Below, piece after piece: positions 33,455 through 42,043 of a stretch of DNA of 64,000 nucleotides; the stretch's first letter is position 1, and each line of letters starts with the position of its first letter. The notes below the pieces were generated by a model, which was given only the letters and a program-made list of their open reading frames with translations, was not told the origin of the DNA and made no database searches. Both the position numbers and the translations under genes were made by a program. Source of the DNA: Paenibacillus albus (GTDB lineage Bacteria; Bacillota; Bacilli; Paenibacillales; Paenibacillaceae); the NCBI RefSeq assembly GCF_003952225.1, contig NZ_CP034437.1, positions 5,284,501 to 5,348,500 of the forward strand. The letters run 5' to 3'.

Positions 33455-34102
33455 TTAATTGTTCACCAAGTATTGGATTTCAACGATGACTTCACGCACG
33501 AATTGTATTACATGGTTCGTAAGCGCGAATGCAAGCCCGATTGTCCCCCAAAAGGTGATGAACGTAAACAGGATTAACAGCAAAACGCCGATTGTCTTTT
33601 TGAACGTATAATCATTGAGCACCTTTAACTGGATGACGATTAGCAGCGCAACCCAGATCCAGATCAGTGAATTAATACTGTTATACAGGCCTAGTTCGCC
33701 TCTGGACAAAATTAAGGAAAGCGCCGCAAGTGGTATCGCGAATACGATATACGGAACTAAGGAATAAGACATCGCCGTCAGGATTTGGCTGAAGTGAGAC
33801 TCGCCATCCATAATCGTCGTAATCAAATAACAAGCGATAACCCCTGAAATAAGCGGTGCCACGAAGCGGATTAATTCCAGATTCAAATCAGCGTCTTCGG
33901 GCTGCAGAGATGTGATATGGAAGCTTGTCATGTAGATCGTTATGATTCGGACGCATAAGGTCATCAGAATGAGCACGAAGGCTGTAATGAGACTTCTGGA
34001 CTTCTGAATTTCCTCGAAACCGTCCGCAGGATGAAACAATATCGCGACTCCGAGCCGCAGCGAGCGAAAACCCGACTGTTTAAATGCTACTGATCTGTTC
34101 AA
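33455..34102 (-). CDS. YIP1-family membrane protein
   Basis: A 215-residue protein with about five membrane spans. A cytosolic start GVAILFHPADGFEEIQKSRS, the family-typical '...P.EGF..I' segment, precedes the first span. Later spans include LISGVIACYLITTIMDGESH and SYSLVPYIVFAIPLAALSLI, the 'a.sy.l.P' signature of YIP1 proteins. Function in bacteria is unknown. The TTG start at 34102 overlaps the stop of the NHL gene and has AGGAGGT 7 bases upstream. Similar YIP1 genes occur in Paenibacillus sugar loci, but their role is not known to me. Confidence 0.75.
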   Translation of the reverse strand: MNRSVAFKQSGFRSLRLGVAILFHPADGFEEIQKSRSLITAFVLILMTLCVRIITIYMTSFHITSLQPEDADLNLELIRFVAPLISGVIACYLITTIMDGESHFSQILTAMSYSLVPYIVFAIPLAALSLILSRGELGLYNSINSLIWIWVALLIVIQLKVLNDYTFKKTIGVLLLILFTFITFWGTIGLAFALTNHVIQFVREVIVEIQYLVNN

Positions 34103-35520
34103 AAGCCATACCTCCTAATGACGGTATTGGTAATGCGGATCATATATTTCACGATCAGATACAGAGCATATATGATAGCGATCGCTGCGATGATGATCCA
34201 GCCGAGGTACTTGCGCATGATGTCATGCCTGTGTTCGGCAAAGGCCTTCGAGTAGCCATCCTGATCTCCGCCAAGCTTGAATTCTTTCATTGCCTCTTTC
34301 CATTTCTCTTCTTTCATCAGCGCTTTCGCAACGCCGCGGTGGGCAAGCGGGAAGTTCTCATCGATCTTGAGCACTTCACTCCATGGAACCAGCGCGTCCT
34401 GATAACGCCCGTTGAAGTACAATTGGCTTGCCTGATGAACAAGCTCCGAGAAGCGAGTCGGTTGGAAAATTTGAATGTTGTTACGGTCACGGTCAAGCAC
34501 ATAAATCTTGCCGGACTTATCGACAACGATGCTGGACGGATATTCAAAGCGGCTCTTCGTATCCCCTTGTCCACCGAATACCGCAAGCAGGTTGCCTTCT
34601 TGATCGTACTGGTAAATTTTGCGGGACATCGCATCAAGTGCGTTCACGATGCCGTATTGATCGACCGCGATATCAACAAAATACGGCTGCTCCAGTGCAC
34701 CACTGTCAATTGACGATTCACCGAAAGTCTTCTTCGCGTAGATGTTTTCTCCCATCGCGTTGAACTTCTTAATCTGATCCTTGTCGATTAGAACGGTAGG
34801 CGTATAGATAAAGCCTTTGTTATCGATGGTCAAATTCGAATTTTGCGCAGGAACCGCATTGTTCAGCTGTTCTCTCTGTTCAGGCGTTGCGAGCAATCGA
34901 ACCAGCAGCCTCGTCCAATCGAAAGGGACACGGTTGGCCCCGATATAGCCGCGGAACCGGTTCATCGCATCGATCATCATAAAACCGCTGTAGTCATTCT
35001 TGTTCAGTACGTACAAGTAACCACGTCGGTCCATAAGAACTTTATCTGGAGCGAATTCAAGGTCCTTACGAAGCAGGCTTGATTCCGGCTTGCCGAAATC
35101 CTCAACGAACTTCCCTTCCGGCGAAAGGTGAATGACCTTCTTGCTGCCTGTATCCGCCACGAACATATCGCCGTACTGATCAACGAAAATACCGCTCGGT
35201 TCATGCAGCTCCACACCTTGATCCTTGCCGAAGATAGCGAGCACCTTGCCGTCTCCGCTTAATTTGACGATCCGATTGTTGTCCGTATCGGCTACATAGA
35301 GAAGCCCCTTGTCATCGATAAACAAATCACCTGGTTTGTTGAAGCCCAGCGCGTCGATATCGAGGATGACCTTGTTTACCGTGTACGTAAGCGGAATCGG
35401 AATTCGATAGCCATGCAGCGGATCAAAGGTATACGACATTTGCGGAAGAGCATAGGCGGGCAGAGTGCCGACCAGAAACAGCAGACAGCCGATAATGCCC
35501 ACCGATATCCGTTTTATCAT
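34099..35520 (-). CDS. NHL-repeat protein with C-terminal membrane anchor
   Basis: A 473-residue exported protein. A signal sequence (residues 1-25) is followed by NHL-type beta-propeller repeats from about 50 to 350: GDLFIDDKGLLYVADTDNNR, GIFVDQYGDMFVADTGSKKV, SIVVDKSGKIYVLDRDRNN. A TPR-like helical segment follows (about 365-430; ALVPWSEVLKIDENFPLAHR), then a single span (about 437-458). The propeller should lie outside the cell, tethered to the membrane. It sits mid-operon between permease and YIP1 genes. A role in scaffolding or sensing the transport complex is a guess; no catalytic motif is apparent. Confidence 0.8.
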   Translation of the reverse strand: MIKRISVGIIGCLLFLVGTLPAYALPQMSYTFDPLHGYRIPIPLTYTVNKVILDIDALGFNKPGDLFIDDKGLLYVADTDNNRIVKLSGDGKVLAIFGKDQGVELHEPSGIFVDQYGDMFVADTGSKKVIHLSPEGKFVEDFGKPESSLLRKDLEFAPDKVLMDRRGYLYVLNKNDYSGFMMIDAMNRFRGYIGANRVPFDWTRLLVRLLATPEQREQLNNAVPAQNSNLTIDNKGFIYTPTVLIDKDQIKKFNAMGENIYAKKTFGESSIDSGALEQPYFVDIAVDQYGIVNALDAMSRKIYQYDQEGNLLAVFGGQGDTKSRFEYPSSIVVDKSGKIYVLDRDRNNIQIFQPTRFSELVHQASQLYFNGRYQDALVPWSEVLKIDENFPLAHRGVAKALMKEEKWKEAMKEFKLGGDQDGYSKAFAEHRHDIMRKYLGWIIIAAIAIIYALYLIVKYMIRITNTVIRRYGF

Positions 35521-35532
35521 TGCAACCGCCCC

Positions 35533-36396
35533 CTAGGATTTGATCCCTGAATACACCATCGTATTCATGACCAGCTTTTGGAACAGAAGAAAGATTACGA
35601 TCGGCGGAAGCGTAACTAAGAAGGTACCGGCTGCAAGTGCGCCAGACCTTGCAACAACGCCCGGTCCCCCGGCAAGCGTCTGGATGGCCAGCGGCAGCGT
35701 CTTCATCGTCTCGCTTGTCGTAAATACAAGAGCCGAGAAGTAATCATTCCAGTTGCCAATGAACGAGAATATGATTAGCGTCGCCCAAGCCGGCTTACTG
35801 ACAGCCATGATGACTTTCCAGAAGATCGTCCATTCCGATGCTCCGTCGATATGTGCAGCTTCGATGAGCGCATCCGGAATCTGATCGAAGAACTGCTTCA
35901 TCAAGAAGATGTTGAAAGCTACGGCAACCTTCGGCAAGATTAATGCCCAGTAGGTATTCACCAGCCCCAGACCCGACACGATAAGGTACGTCGGGATTTG
36001 CGTTACTTGCGGCGCGAACATGAGCGCCGACAGAATAACAGCAAAGATGAATCTGGCACCAGGAGGTTTAAGCTTGGACAACACGTATGCGCCGAGGCTG
36101 CACACGACCAAGCTGATCCCTACAATAGCGGATGAAACAAACACACTGTTGAAAATATAGCGTGAGAACGGAACAACCGAGCTATCGGTTGCCGTCAATA
36201 AATCAAAGAAGTTCCGCATGGTCGGTCGATGCACGAGAAATCTCGGCGGGTACAAGAACAGCTCGTCAAGCGGCTTAAACGCCGTCGAGACCATATAAAT
36301 GATAGGCAGAGCTGTAAAACCGACCAATGCAATCATGAACAGGTATAGCAATCCCCTGCTGAAGCGGGCTGCAAATTTCGCATAGCTTATCGTCAC
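35533..36396 (-). CDS. Carbohydrate ABC transporter permease (MalG type)
   Basis: A 287-residue CUT1 permease with six spans. The EAA loop reads IPDALIEAAHIDGASEWTIF, followed by WKVIMAVSKPAWATLI. It has a GTG start with AGGGGG 9 bases upstream. It lies 13 bp after the partner permease. Together they form the first permease pair of the locus, next to the 990-residue binding protein. Confidence 0.93.
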   Translation of the reverse strand: MTISYAKFAARFSRGLLYLFMIALVGFTALPIIYMVSTAFKPLDELFLYPPRFLVHRPTMRNFFDLLTATDSSVVPFSRYIFNSVFVSSAIVGISLVVCSLGAYVLSKLKPPGARFIFAVILSALMFAPQVTQIPTYLIVSGLGLVNTYWALILPKVAVAFNIFLMKQFFDQIPDALIEAAHIDGASEWTIFWKVIMAVSKPAWATLIIFSFIGNWNDYFSALVFTTSETMKTLPLAIQTLAGGPGVVARSGALAAGTFLVTLPPIVIFLLFQKLVMNTMVYSGIKS

Positions 36397-36409
36397 GTCC
36401 TTTGGCCCC

Positions 36410-37360
36410 CTATTGATCTTTGGATGATAACAGTCTCATTACGATACGTCCCAAGCCCAAGGTGACGAAGAACAGGAATACCGCAATGGCAGATGCATAT
36501 CCGAGCTCGAAACGAATAAACGCATAGTCAAAGAGATGCGAAATAATGGTATGACCCGCATAGTTCGGGCTCGGCATTCCGGCCAGCGCGACCGCGATAT
36601 CGAATACGCCAAAGGCAGCGACGATGGAGTTAACAGCGCCGAACAGCAGCTGAGGCTTCATCAGAGGCAGCGTAATATACCATAATTCCTGAAACTTGCT
36701 CGTAATCCCGTCAATGGAGCCCGCTTCGTACAGCTCGGGCGACACATTCTGCAAACCAGCGAGAAAGACGAGAAAGCCTGTACCCATACTCATCCATAAG
36801 GAAACGATAATAATGACCGGCATAATCGTATCCGGGTCCGTTGTCCAAAGAATCGGCTCAGAGATCATCCCCCAGCTGAGCATCAGGTTGTTCAATAGTC
36901 CATACCTGTCACCGGAGAAAATGTAAAGCCAAACGATGGATAACGCGATACCGCTCGTAATGGACGGTACATAGAATGCGAGCGAGAAGAGCATCCTGGC
37001 ACGCAGCGAATTAATGACCCACGCAAGCATAAACGATAAGCAATAGCTCAGCGGGCCTGCGATGACTGCGAAGACAAAGGTGTTCTTAAGCGATTTGATG
37101 AAGATATCGTCTTCCAAGAACAAGACGCTATAATTCGACAGTCCAATCCATTTTGCCGGTTGAAGCATGTTGTAGTAGGTAAAGCTGAGGTAAACGGATT
37201 GGACGACAGGAATGACGGTGAAGACGATGAACAGAATGAGAAACGGGCTCAAGAATAAGTATCCCATCACATTTCTCTTCATCGAACTCGATAATTTGAA
37301 CCGGCTTGCTTTCTGCGCCGTCAGCTGAATCGGATTGTTCACTTCCAAACTGCCTTGCAT
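36410..37360 (-). CDS. Carbohydrate ABC transporter permease (MalF type)
   Basis: A 316-residue CUT1 permease, MalF/UgpA-like, with a soluble N-terminus of about 28 residues and six spans (MGYLFLSPFLILFIVFTVIP first). The EAA loop is VSPELYEAGSIDGITSKFQE, then LWYITLPLMKPQLL. GAGGAGGAG precedes the ATG. It is 12 bp downstream of the fused binding protein, so they are surely co-transcribed. Confidence 0.93.
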   Translation of the reverse strand: MQGSLEVNNPIQLTAQKASRFKLSSSMKRNVMGYLFLSPFLILFIVFTVIPVVQSVYLSFTYYNMLQPAKWIGLSNYSVLFLEDDIFIKSLKNTFVFAVIAGPLSYCLSFMLAWVINSLRARMLFSLAFYVPSITSGIALSIVWLYIFSGDRYGLLNNLMLSWGMISEPILWTTDPDTIMPVIIIVSLWMSMGTGFLVFLAGLQNVSPELYEAGSIDGITSKFQELWYITLPLMKPQLLFGAVNSIVAAFGVFDIAVALAGMPSPNYAGHTIISHLFDYAFIRFELGYASAIAVFLFFVTLGLGRIVMRLLSSKDQ

Positions 37361-37372
37361 AACACTCCTCCT

Positions 37373-40345
37373 CTAATCCGGTCCAACCCCGAACTCTTTC
37401 TGCTTGGCTTCGAGCTCTTTGTTGATGTCCTTAATTGCCTGCTCAAAGGACTCCCTGGTATTCGTACCGCCTAGAACGACTCGGTTCCAAGCGTTATCGA
37501 TATTTCGTCCTGTGAAGTATCCGCCGAGCACGTACGGCTGTTCCTTGTAGTACTTCCATTGATCCGTCAGAGCCTTAAGGTCATCCTCCGGCCAAGGTAA
37601 GTCTGAGAATGCTTCTACGTTCGCGGTATTCCAACGAGCCTCGACGCCTAACAGCGCTTCTAGCTCCTGGCCGAACTGGACTTGACTATCTTTGCTCGTC
37701 CACCATTTCAGAAACTCCCACGCTTCCTTCTGATGCGTGGATTGCTTGAAGATGGCTACCGATTGAGCGGCGCCGCCGTTCGTACGGTCGATCGATCCGT
37801 CTTGCTTCTTATGTCCAGGAGCAGGTGCTACGCCCCAACGACCGACAAGCTCAGGTGCAGCCGTAGACAGCAGGACATAAGTCTGGTAATCGCAGATACC
37901 GATTGGCATTTCACCTGTGCGGAAGCGGTTGAAGAAGTTCGCTTGCACCGGGAACTTGTAGTTGGTGTAGAGCTCCGTCCACTCCGTAAAGGCTTGGAAC
38001 GCTTCCGGAGTATCCAGCCCCGACCTCTTGCCGTCATCGTGGTAAAATTCCCCGCCGTTCTGATAAAGGAATGGCATAAAGCCTAGCGATGTAATCGGAT
38101 AGTACATCTGCATCCCGTTCTGCTGCAGAACCGGCAGCAGGGAGTAAACATCGTCCCAAGTCTGCGGTACGCTCACACCGAGTTCTTTCATGATATCTTT
38201 GCGATAAACAAGCACGTTGAAATCCTGATTCTCCGGCAGGGCATAATTGCCTCCTGCATATTGGAATGGAATCAACGCTCCCGGAAGGAACCGTTTACTG
38301 ACTTCCTTGTAATCCGGGAATTGAGATAAATCAACTGAAGCATCCCGAATAGCGAATTCTACAGGCAAGTGCGCCTCAACACCGGTTGCGACGTCCGGCG
38401 CATTCCCTGAGCTCGCAGCAAGCAGCAGCGTATTGACTGAGCCGGAGTTCAATTGACCGGCAGGCAGCGTGTTGACATTGATTCGGATGCCGGTGTTCGG
38501 AGTGAAATCCTCTTCCGCCATCTCCTTCATAATCTCTGCCCACTCTTTACCCCTGGAAACCCACACATTAATGACCTTGTCGTCTTCCTTGGCAGTGGCG
38601 GTCTTGTCGCCGCTATAAACGCTGCCGACCCCCGTGTAGTCCTTCGTAAAGGACGCGAAGAAGTTCTTGATCGTGCTGACCGACTTCTGCCAGAAATTCG
38701 ACTTCACCTTCGGATAATGAGTATCCGGTGCGCTTACGAGCAGATAATCCAGCACGAGCGGCACATTTTGCAGCCCCATGAGCAGTGTGCTCAGGTTAGT
38801 CTGGCTGTTGGCGAGCTCCGACAATTGTCTTGGAATCGTGTCGGGACGACGGATCATTTTCTCGAAAGTAGCATTAATCATCCGTAAGCTATTTACCGAG
38901 CTCGGTTCCTTCTCGGAGATGGCATTCAGCGCATCCATCTGCACCAGAAGGTCGTCCGCGATCACCTTCAAGTTATCAATCAGCTCCGGCGCCTTCTTAT
39001 CGAGCTCGTACTCGAAGTTCGGGTCAGGAGTCGGACCTGTAATCATAATGATGCGCCTGTACAGGTCGGAGAGCTTCTGCGTATCCGCGGTTAGCGATTC
39101 GACAATCCCTTGGTATGGCCCGACTTCAGCCACCATCGTGATCGTATGCTCGCCTGCCGGCAAATAGAAAAGCAAGGGATCCTTATCGCCGGTTTGATCA
39201 TGTAGGGTTTCGATTCTCCAGTTACGAGAATACGAGAACGGATACTCTTCCAACTCTTTGAAAGGTACTTTACCGTCTATAAGAATTTGACGATAGGAAG
39301 GCAACCCATCGCCCCACCATTGTCCAAATTTCAGACCGATTTTGTACAACCCGTCCTTCGGAACAGTGAATGTCCATGCTGCCTTCTGGCCGCCTTTTCT
39401 CCAGCGCCAGTCGCCGAATGCATTCAGCTTGATCCTTCCGTTCCCCACCGGCTCCATTAACGGATCGCCGTTGGATTCCCTGCGAATCGTTGGATCGGAT
39501 TTGATCGGGTTGTTCTCTGCCTGCACTTTCACGTTGACCTCTTCAACCGGTTTGTAGCCATTCGATTGATAGGTCTGTTTCACGTCTTTATAGGCCGGTA
39601 CTTGCTCCGGAGATGTTACCCTGATTGCTCCGAGTGCAACCGGCTCGTCCAAATAACCGAGACGAACGACATGCTTACCTGCGCTCAGGTAGTATTGAAA
39701 GGGCTCTGAATACTGTCCGTTGCCATCCGAAATCGGAAGTTCCATCCATTGCGGCTTCTCGACCTGCTTCGGACGAACATCGTCGCCTTGATTGTTCTGA
39801 ACGGGATCTCCGCGATCCATCCAGCTGCGCATAAAATAAATCCGCTGTGCTTCGCGGAAAGGACTCTTCCCGTCGATGAGCAGCTCCCGCTGAATCGGCA
39901 TCCGTTTGCCTTCCATCGGGTAATAATTGACCGCGAGGTTGTATAGACCATCTGTCTTAACCTCGACTGTCCATTCCAACCAATTCGTAGACTTGTCCCA
40001 TACAAGCGCGTTATCTTGGCCGTCGACCGTCTTCACACTCGGTTTGACGCCGTCGAAGCCCGTATAACCGTTCGCTTGCAAGAGAATATCCGTTTGCTCG
40101 GCTGGCTTATAGCCCTTCTGCTTGTAAGCCGCGAGCGTCTTGCCGTACGTCGGCTCCAAAATCTCGTCATTCGAAAGCATTGAAAGATCCGATTGAGCAA
40201 TACCTTGATTCTGATTGCGATCCCGCAGCCGCTCGCTGGCGTAAGATTGCGAATTGCCTGCGATAGTGGCTGATAAGACAAATAAAGTGATCGTGACTAG
40301 CATGACCTTGTTCCACTTCAATGCAGCTATCCATTGCCGTTTCAA
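37373..40345 (-). CDS. Extracellular solute-binding protein fused to two N-terminal beta domains
   Basis: A 990-residue exported protein, more than twice the usual length of a family 1 sugar-binding protein. The signal sequence ends near SQSYAS (about residue 37) with no lipobox. Two related beta-sandwich domains follow (about 85-245 and 270-435). Both repeat the pattern GYKP..., WTVEVKTDGLYNLAV or WTFTVPKDGLYKIGL, then RELLIDGKSPF or RQILIDGKVPF, then YYLSAGKHVVRLGY or FYLPAGEHTITMVA. They look like carbohydrate-binding modules. A helical linker (440-585) leads to the binding-protein domain (590-985; NVWVSRGKEWAEIMKEMAEE; NFFNRFRTGEMPIGICDYQT). TTG start with GAGGTG upstream. A cre-like site lies at 40491-40504. 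Confidence 0.88.
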   Translation of the reverse strand: MKRQWIAALKWNKVMLVTITLFVLSATIAGNSQSYASERLRDRNQNQGIAQSDLSMLSNDEILEPTYGKTLAAYKQKGYKPAEQTDILLQANGYTGFDGVKPSVKTVDGQDNALVWDKSTNWLEWTVEVKTDGLYNLAVNYYPMEGKRMPIQRELLIDGKSPFREAQRIYFMRSWMDRGDPVQNNQGDDVRPKQVEKPQWMELPISDGNGQYSEPFQYYLSAGKHVVRLGYLDEPVALGAIRVTSPEQVPAYKDVKQTYQSNGYKPVEEVNVKVQAENNPIKSDPTIRRESNGDPLMEPVGNGRIKLNAFGDWRWRKGGQKAAWTFTVPKDGLYKIGLKFGQWWGDGLPSYRQILIDGKVPFKELEEYPFSYSRNWRIETLHDQTGDKDPLLFYLPAGEHTITMVAEVGPYQGIVESLTADTQKLSDLYRRIIMITGPTPDPNFEYELDKKAPELIDNLKVIADDLLVQMDALNAISEKEPSSVNSLRMINATFEKMIRRPDTIPRQLSELANSQTNLSTLLMGLQNVPLVLDYLLVSAPDTHYPKVKSNFWQKSVSTIKNFFASFTKDYTGVGSVYSGDKTATAKEDDKVINVWVSRGKEWAEIMKEMAEEDFTPNTGIRINVNTLPAGQLNSGSVNTLLLAASSGNAPDVATGVEAHLPVEFAIRDASVDLSQFPDYKEVSKRFLPGALIPFQYAGGNYALPENQDFNVLVYRKDIMKELGVSVPQTWDDVYSLLPVLQQNGMQMYYPITSLGFMPFLYQNGGEFYHDDGKRSGLDTPEAFQAFTEWTELYTNYKFPVQANFFNRFRTGEMPIGICDYQTYVLLSTAAPELVGRWGVAPAPGHKKQDGSIDRTNGGAAQSVAIFKQSTHQKEAWEFLKWWTSKDSQVQFGQELEALLGVEARWNTANVEAFSDLPWPEDDLKALTDQWKYYKEQPYVLGGYFTGRNIDNAWNRVVLGGTNTRESFEQAIKDINKELEAKQKEFGVGPD

Positions 40346-40490
40346 GAGACATCACCTCTTTGTCTTTCCGTCCATTTTACCGATTGACTTGCCCACTCTC
40401 TTCTTCACTTCATCAAGCTGCTTCTACGGTACGCCTTTCCGCCTCCTATTTACTCATTTTTTTACTATAACCTCGCTTTATCTCTTCAAT

Positions 40491-40504
40491 TGTAAACGCT
40501 TTTA
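40491..40504 (+). promoter_or_regulatory. cre-like site upstream of the fused binding-protein operon
   Basis: TGTAAACGCTTTTA matches TGWAARCGYTWNCA at 13 of 14 positions. It lies in the 248-bp gap before the TTG start at 40345, the only large gap in the locus, so carbon catabolite control of the distal genes is likely. Confidence 0.65.
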
Positions 40505-40593
40505 TAAGAAAGGTTAATGTGACTAAGTTTGCGTTTTGTGTAGTCTTTTTACTTCATCAGGACGCAAGTAAAGAAAGCACACACAATCATAGG

Positions 40594-42012
40594 TCACAAA
40601 CTTAAATGCGAACCTTCCGACTCGCTTTGTCCGTTTAGGCTTTCTTCCTGCAATTCGGTATCCACGTGCTGCTTCATTGCATCCAGCAAAGCCTGCGGAC
40701 TGCCTTGCAGCTTAATGGCAAGGTTCTGCGCCTTGTACATTTCTTCCCACATGAAACTGCCTATCGGCGATACCGGACGGATATGGGCATGCTCAAGCAG
40801 CCGGACGAATACGTCCAAATGCTCCTTCTTATTCTGGCCTAGCCGTTCGTTGACTTCCGGAATGCTGGTCAGATCGGTCGTACCGCCTGAACGTCCCGTC
40901 CAGAGCATCGAGCCTTCTTTGCCCGCGACGAATTTAATGAACCGCCAAGCTTGCTCCTGATGCTTTGCTCCTTTTGGCATCACATACGACCATCCGCCAG
41001 CCCATGTAACATCCCCGTTTCCATCCGGAGTGGGCATTGGCGCAATACCCCAATCGAATTTCGCGTCGTCCATATCGTTTAGCAGCCAGTTTCCCTCGTA
41101 CATAAATCCGATTCTGCCGCTTATAAACGGATTGCGCCCTGTATCTCTCATCTCATCCGTAAAGCTGGCTAGCTTCTTCACGCCATATTTCATAGAGTAA
41201 CCTTGCATCCATTCAAGCGCTTTCACAATTTGCGGATCGTTAGGCGTAAGCTGTCCGTCCTTCTCCCACTCGCCGCCGAAATTCCAGCCATGCGTATACA
41301 AGAAGCCTTGGGCCTGCCAAGGAATAAAGCCAACTTGATCATATAAGCCTTGCTTATTCAGCTTATATATCTTCTCCGCCATCGCATCTAACTCAGCAAT
41401 CGTGCGCGGAGGCTTATTCGGATCAAGGCCAGCTTCCTTCATGAGCGTTTTGTTATAATACATCGCCCGGGTGTCCACGTTCCAAGGGAGCGCGTACGTT
41501 TTGCCGTTAAATTGCGTTTCCTCCCATACATTCGGATAATAGATCGAAGCCATTCCATCACGGCTTGCATAATCAGATAAATCCTCTAAAGCGCCCATAG
41601 CAGCCCATTCACCTACCGCAAACCGGTCAAACATCGCAACATCCGGTGCTTGGCCGCCAGCAATCGCCGTTAACAATTTATCCGATACCTGCGAATTATC
41701 GGAGTTCTCGACAAAGGTCAATTTGACGCGGATATCCGGATTCGCTTCCTCAAACGGCTTCACCACGATGTCATAAAAATCATTTTGAAATCCGCCGCCC
41801 CAAGGAAACCAAAAGCTGATCGTGACAGGATTGCTGCTTCTGGGCACATCGCTCGCCAAGTTCGTATCAACCGCAGCATGCCCCGAGACAGTCGCCGGGC
41901 TTGTACGAATGCCACTGTCCGAACAAGCGTACATAAATACGAAGATGAAACAGAAGAGGACGACTAGGTACACAATAGAAGCTTTACCTCGATGCACAAG
42001 CATTTTCATCAC
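40594..42012 (-). CDS. Sugar-binding lipoprotein of an ABC transporter (family 1)
   Basis: A 472-residue extracellular solute-binding protein. The lipobox-like FMYAC places the lipidated Cys at residue 30 after a hydrophobic segment. The binding-protein fold shows ITISFWFPWGGG-type start (VTISFWFPWGGGFQNDFYD), the KLLTAIAGGQAPDVAMFD hinge region, and AWRFIKFVAGKEGSMLWTGR near the end. It follows YesM by 31 bp, so it is probably read from the yesN promoter, and may serve either permease pair. Start choice is between GTG 42012 and ATG 42009; GAGGGGA spacing favours the GTG. Confidence 0.92.
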   Translation of the reverse strand: MMKMLVHRGKASIVYLVVLFCFIFVFMYACSDSGIRTSPATVSGHAAVDTNLASDVPRSSNPVTISFWFPWGGGFQNDFYDIVVKPFEEANPDIRVKLTFVENSDNSQVSDKLLTAIAGGQAPDVAMFDRFAVGEWAAMGALEDLSDYASRDGMASIYYPNVWEETQFNGKTYALPWNVDTRAMYYNKTLMKEAGLDPNKPPRTIAELDAMAEKIYKLNKQGLYDQVGFIPWQAQGFLYTHGWNFGGEWEKDGQLTPNDPQIVKALEWMQGYSMKYGVKKLASFTDEMRDTGRNPFISGRIGFMYEGNWLLNDMDDAKFDWGIAPMPTPDGNGDVTWAGGWSYVMPKGAKHQEQAWRFIKFVAGKEGSMLWTGRSGGTTDLTSIPEVNERLGQNKKEHLDVFVRLLEHAHIRPVSPIGSFMWEEMYKAQNLAIKLQGSPQALLDAMKQHVDTELQEESLNGQSESEGSHLSL

Positions 42013-42043
42013 AATGGATACATCCCCTCAAGTCAAACTCACT

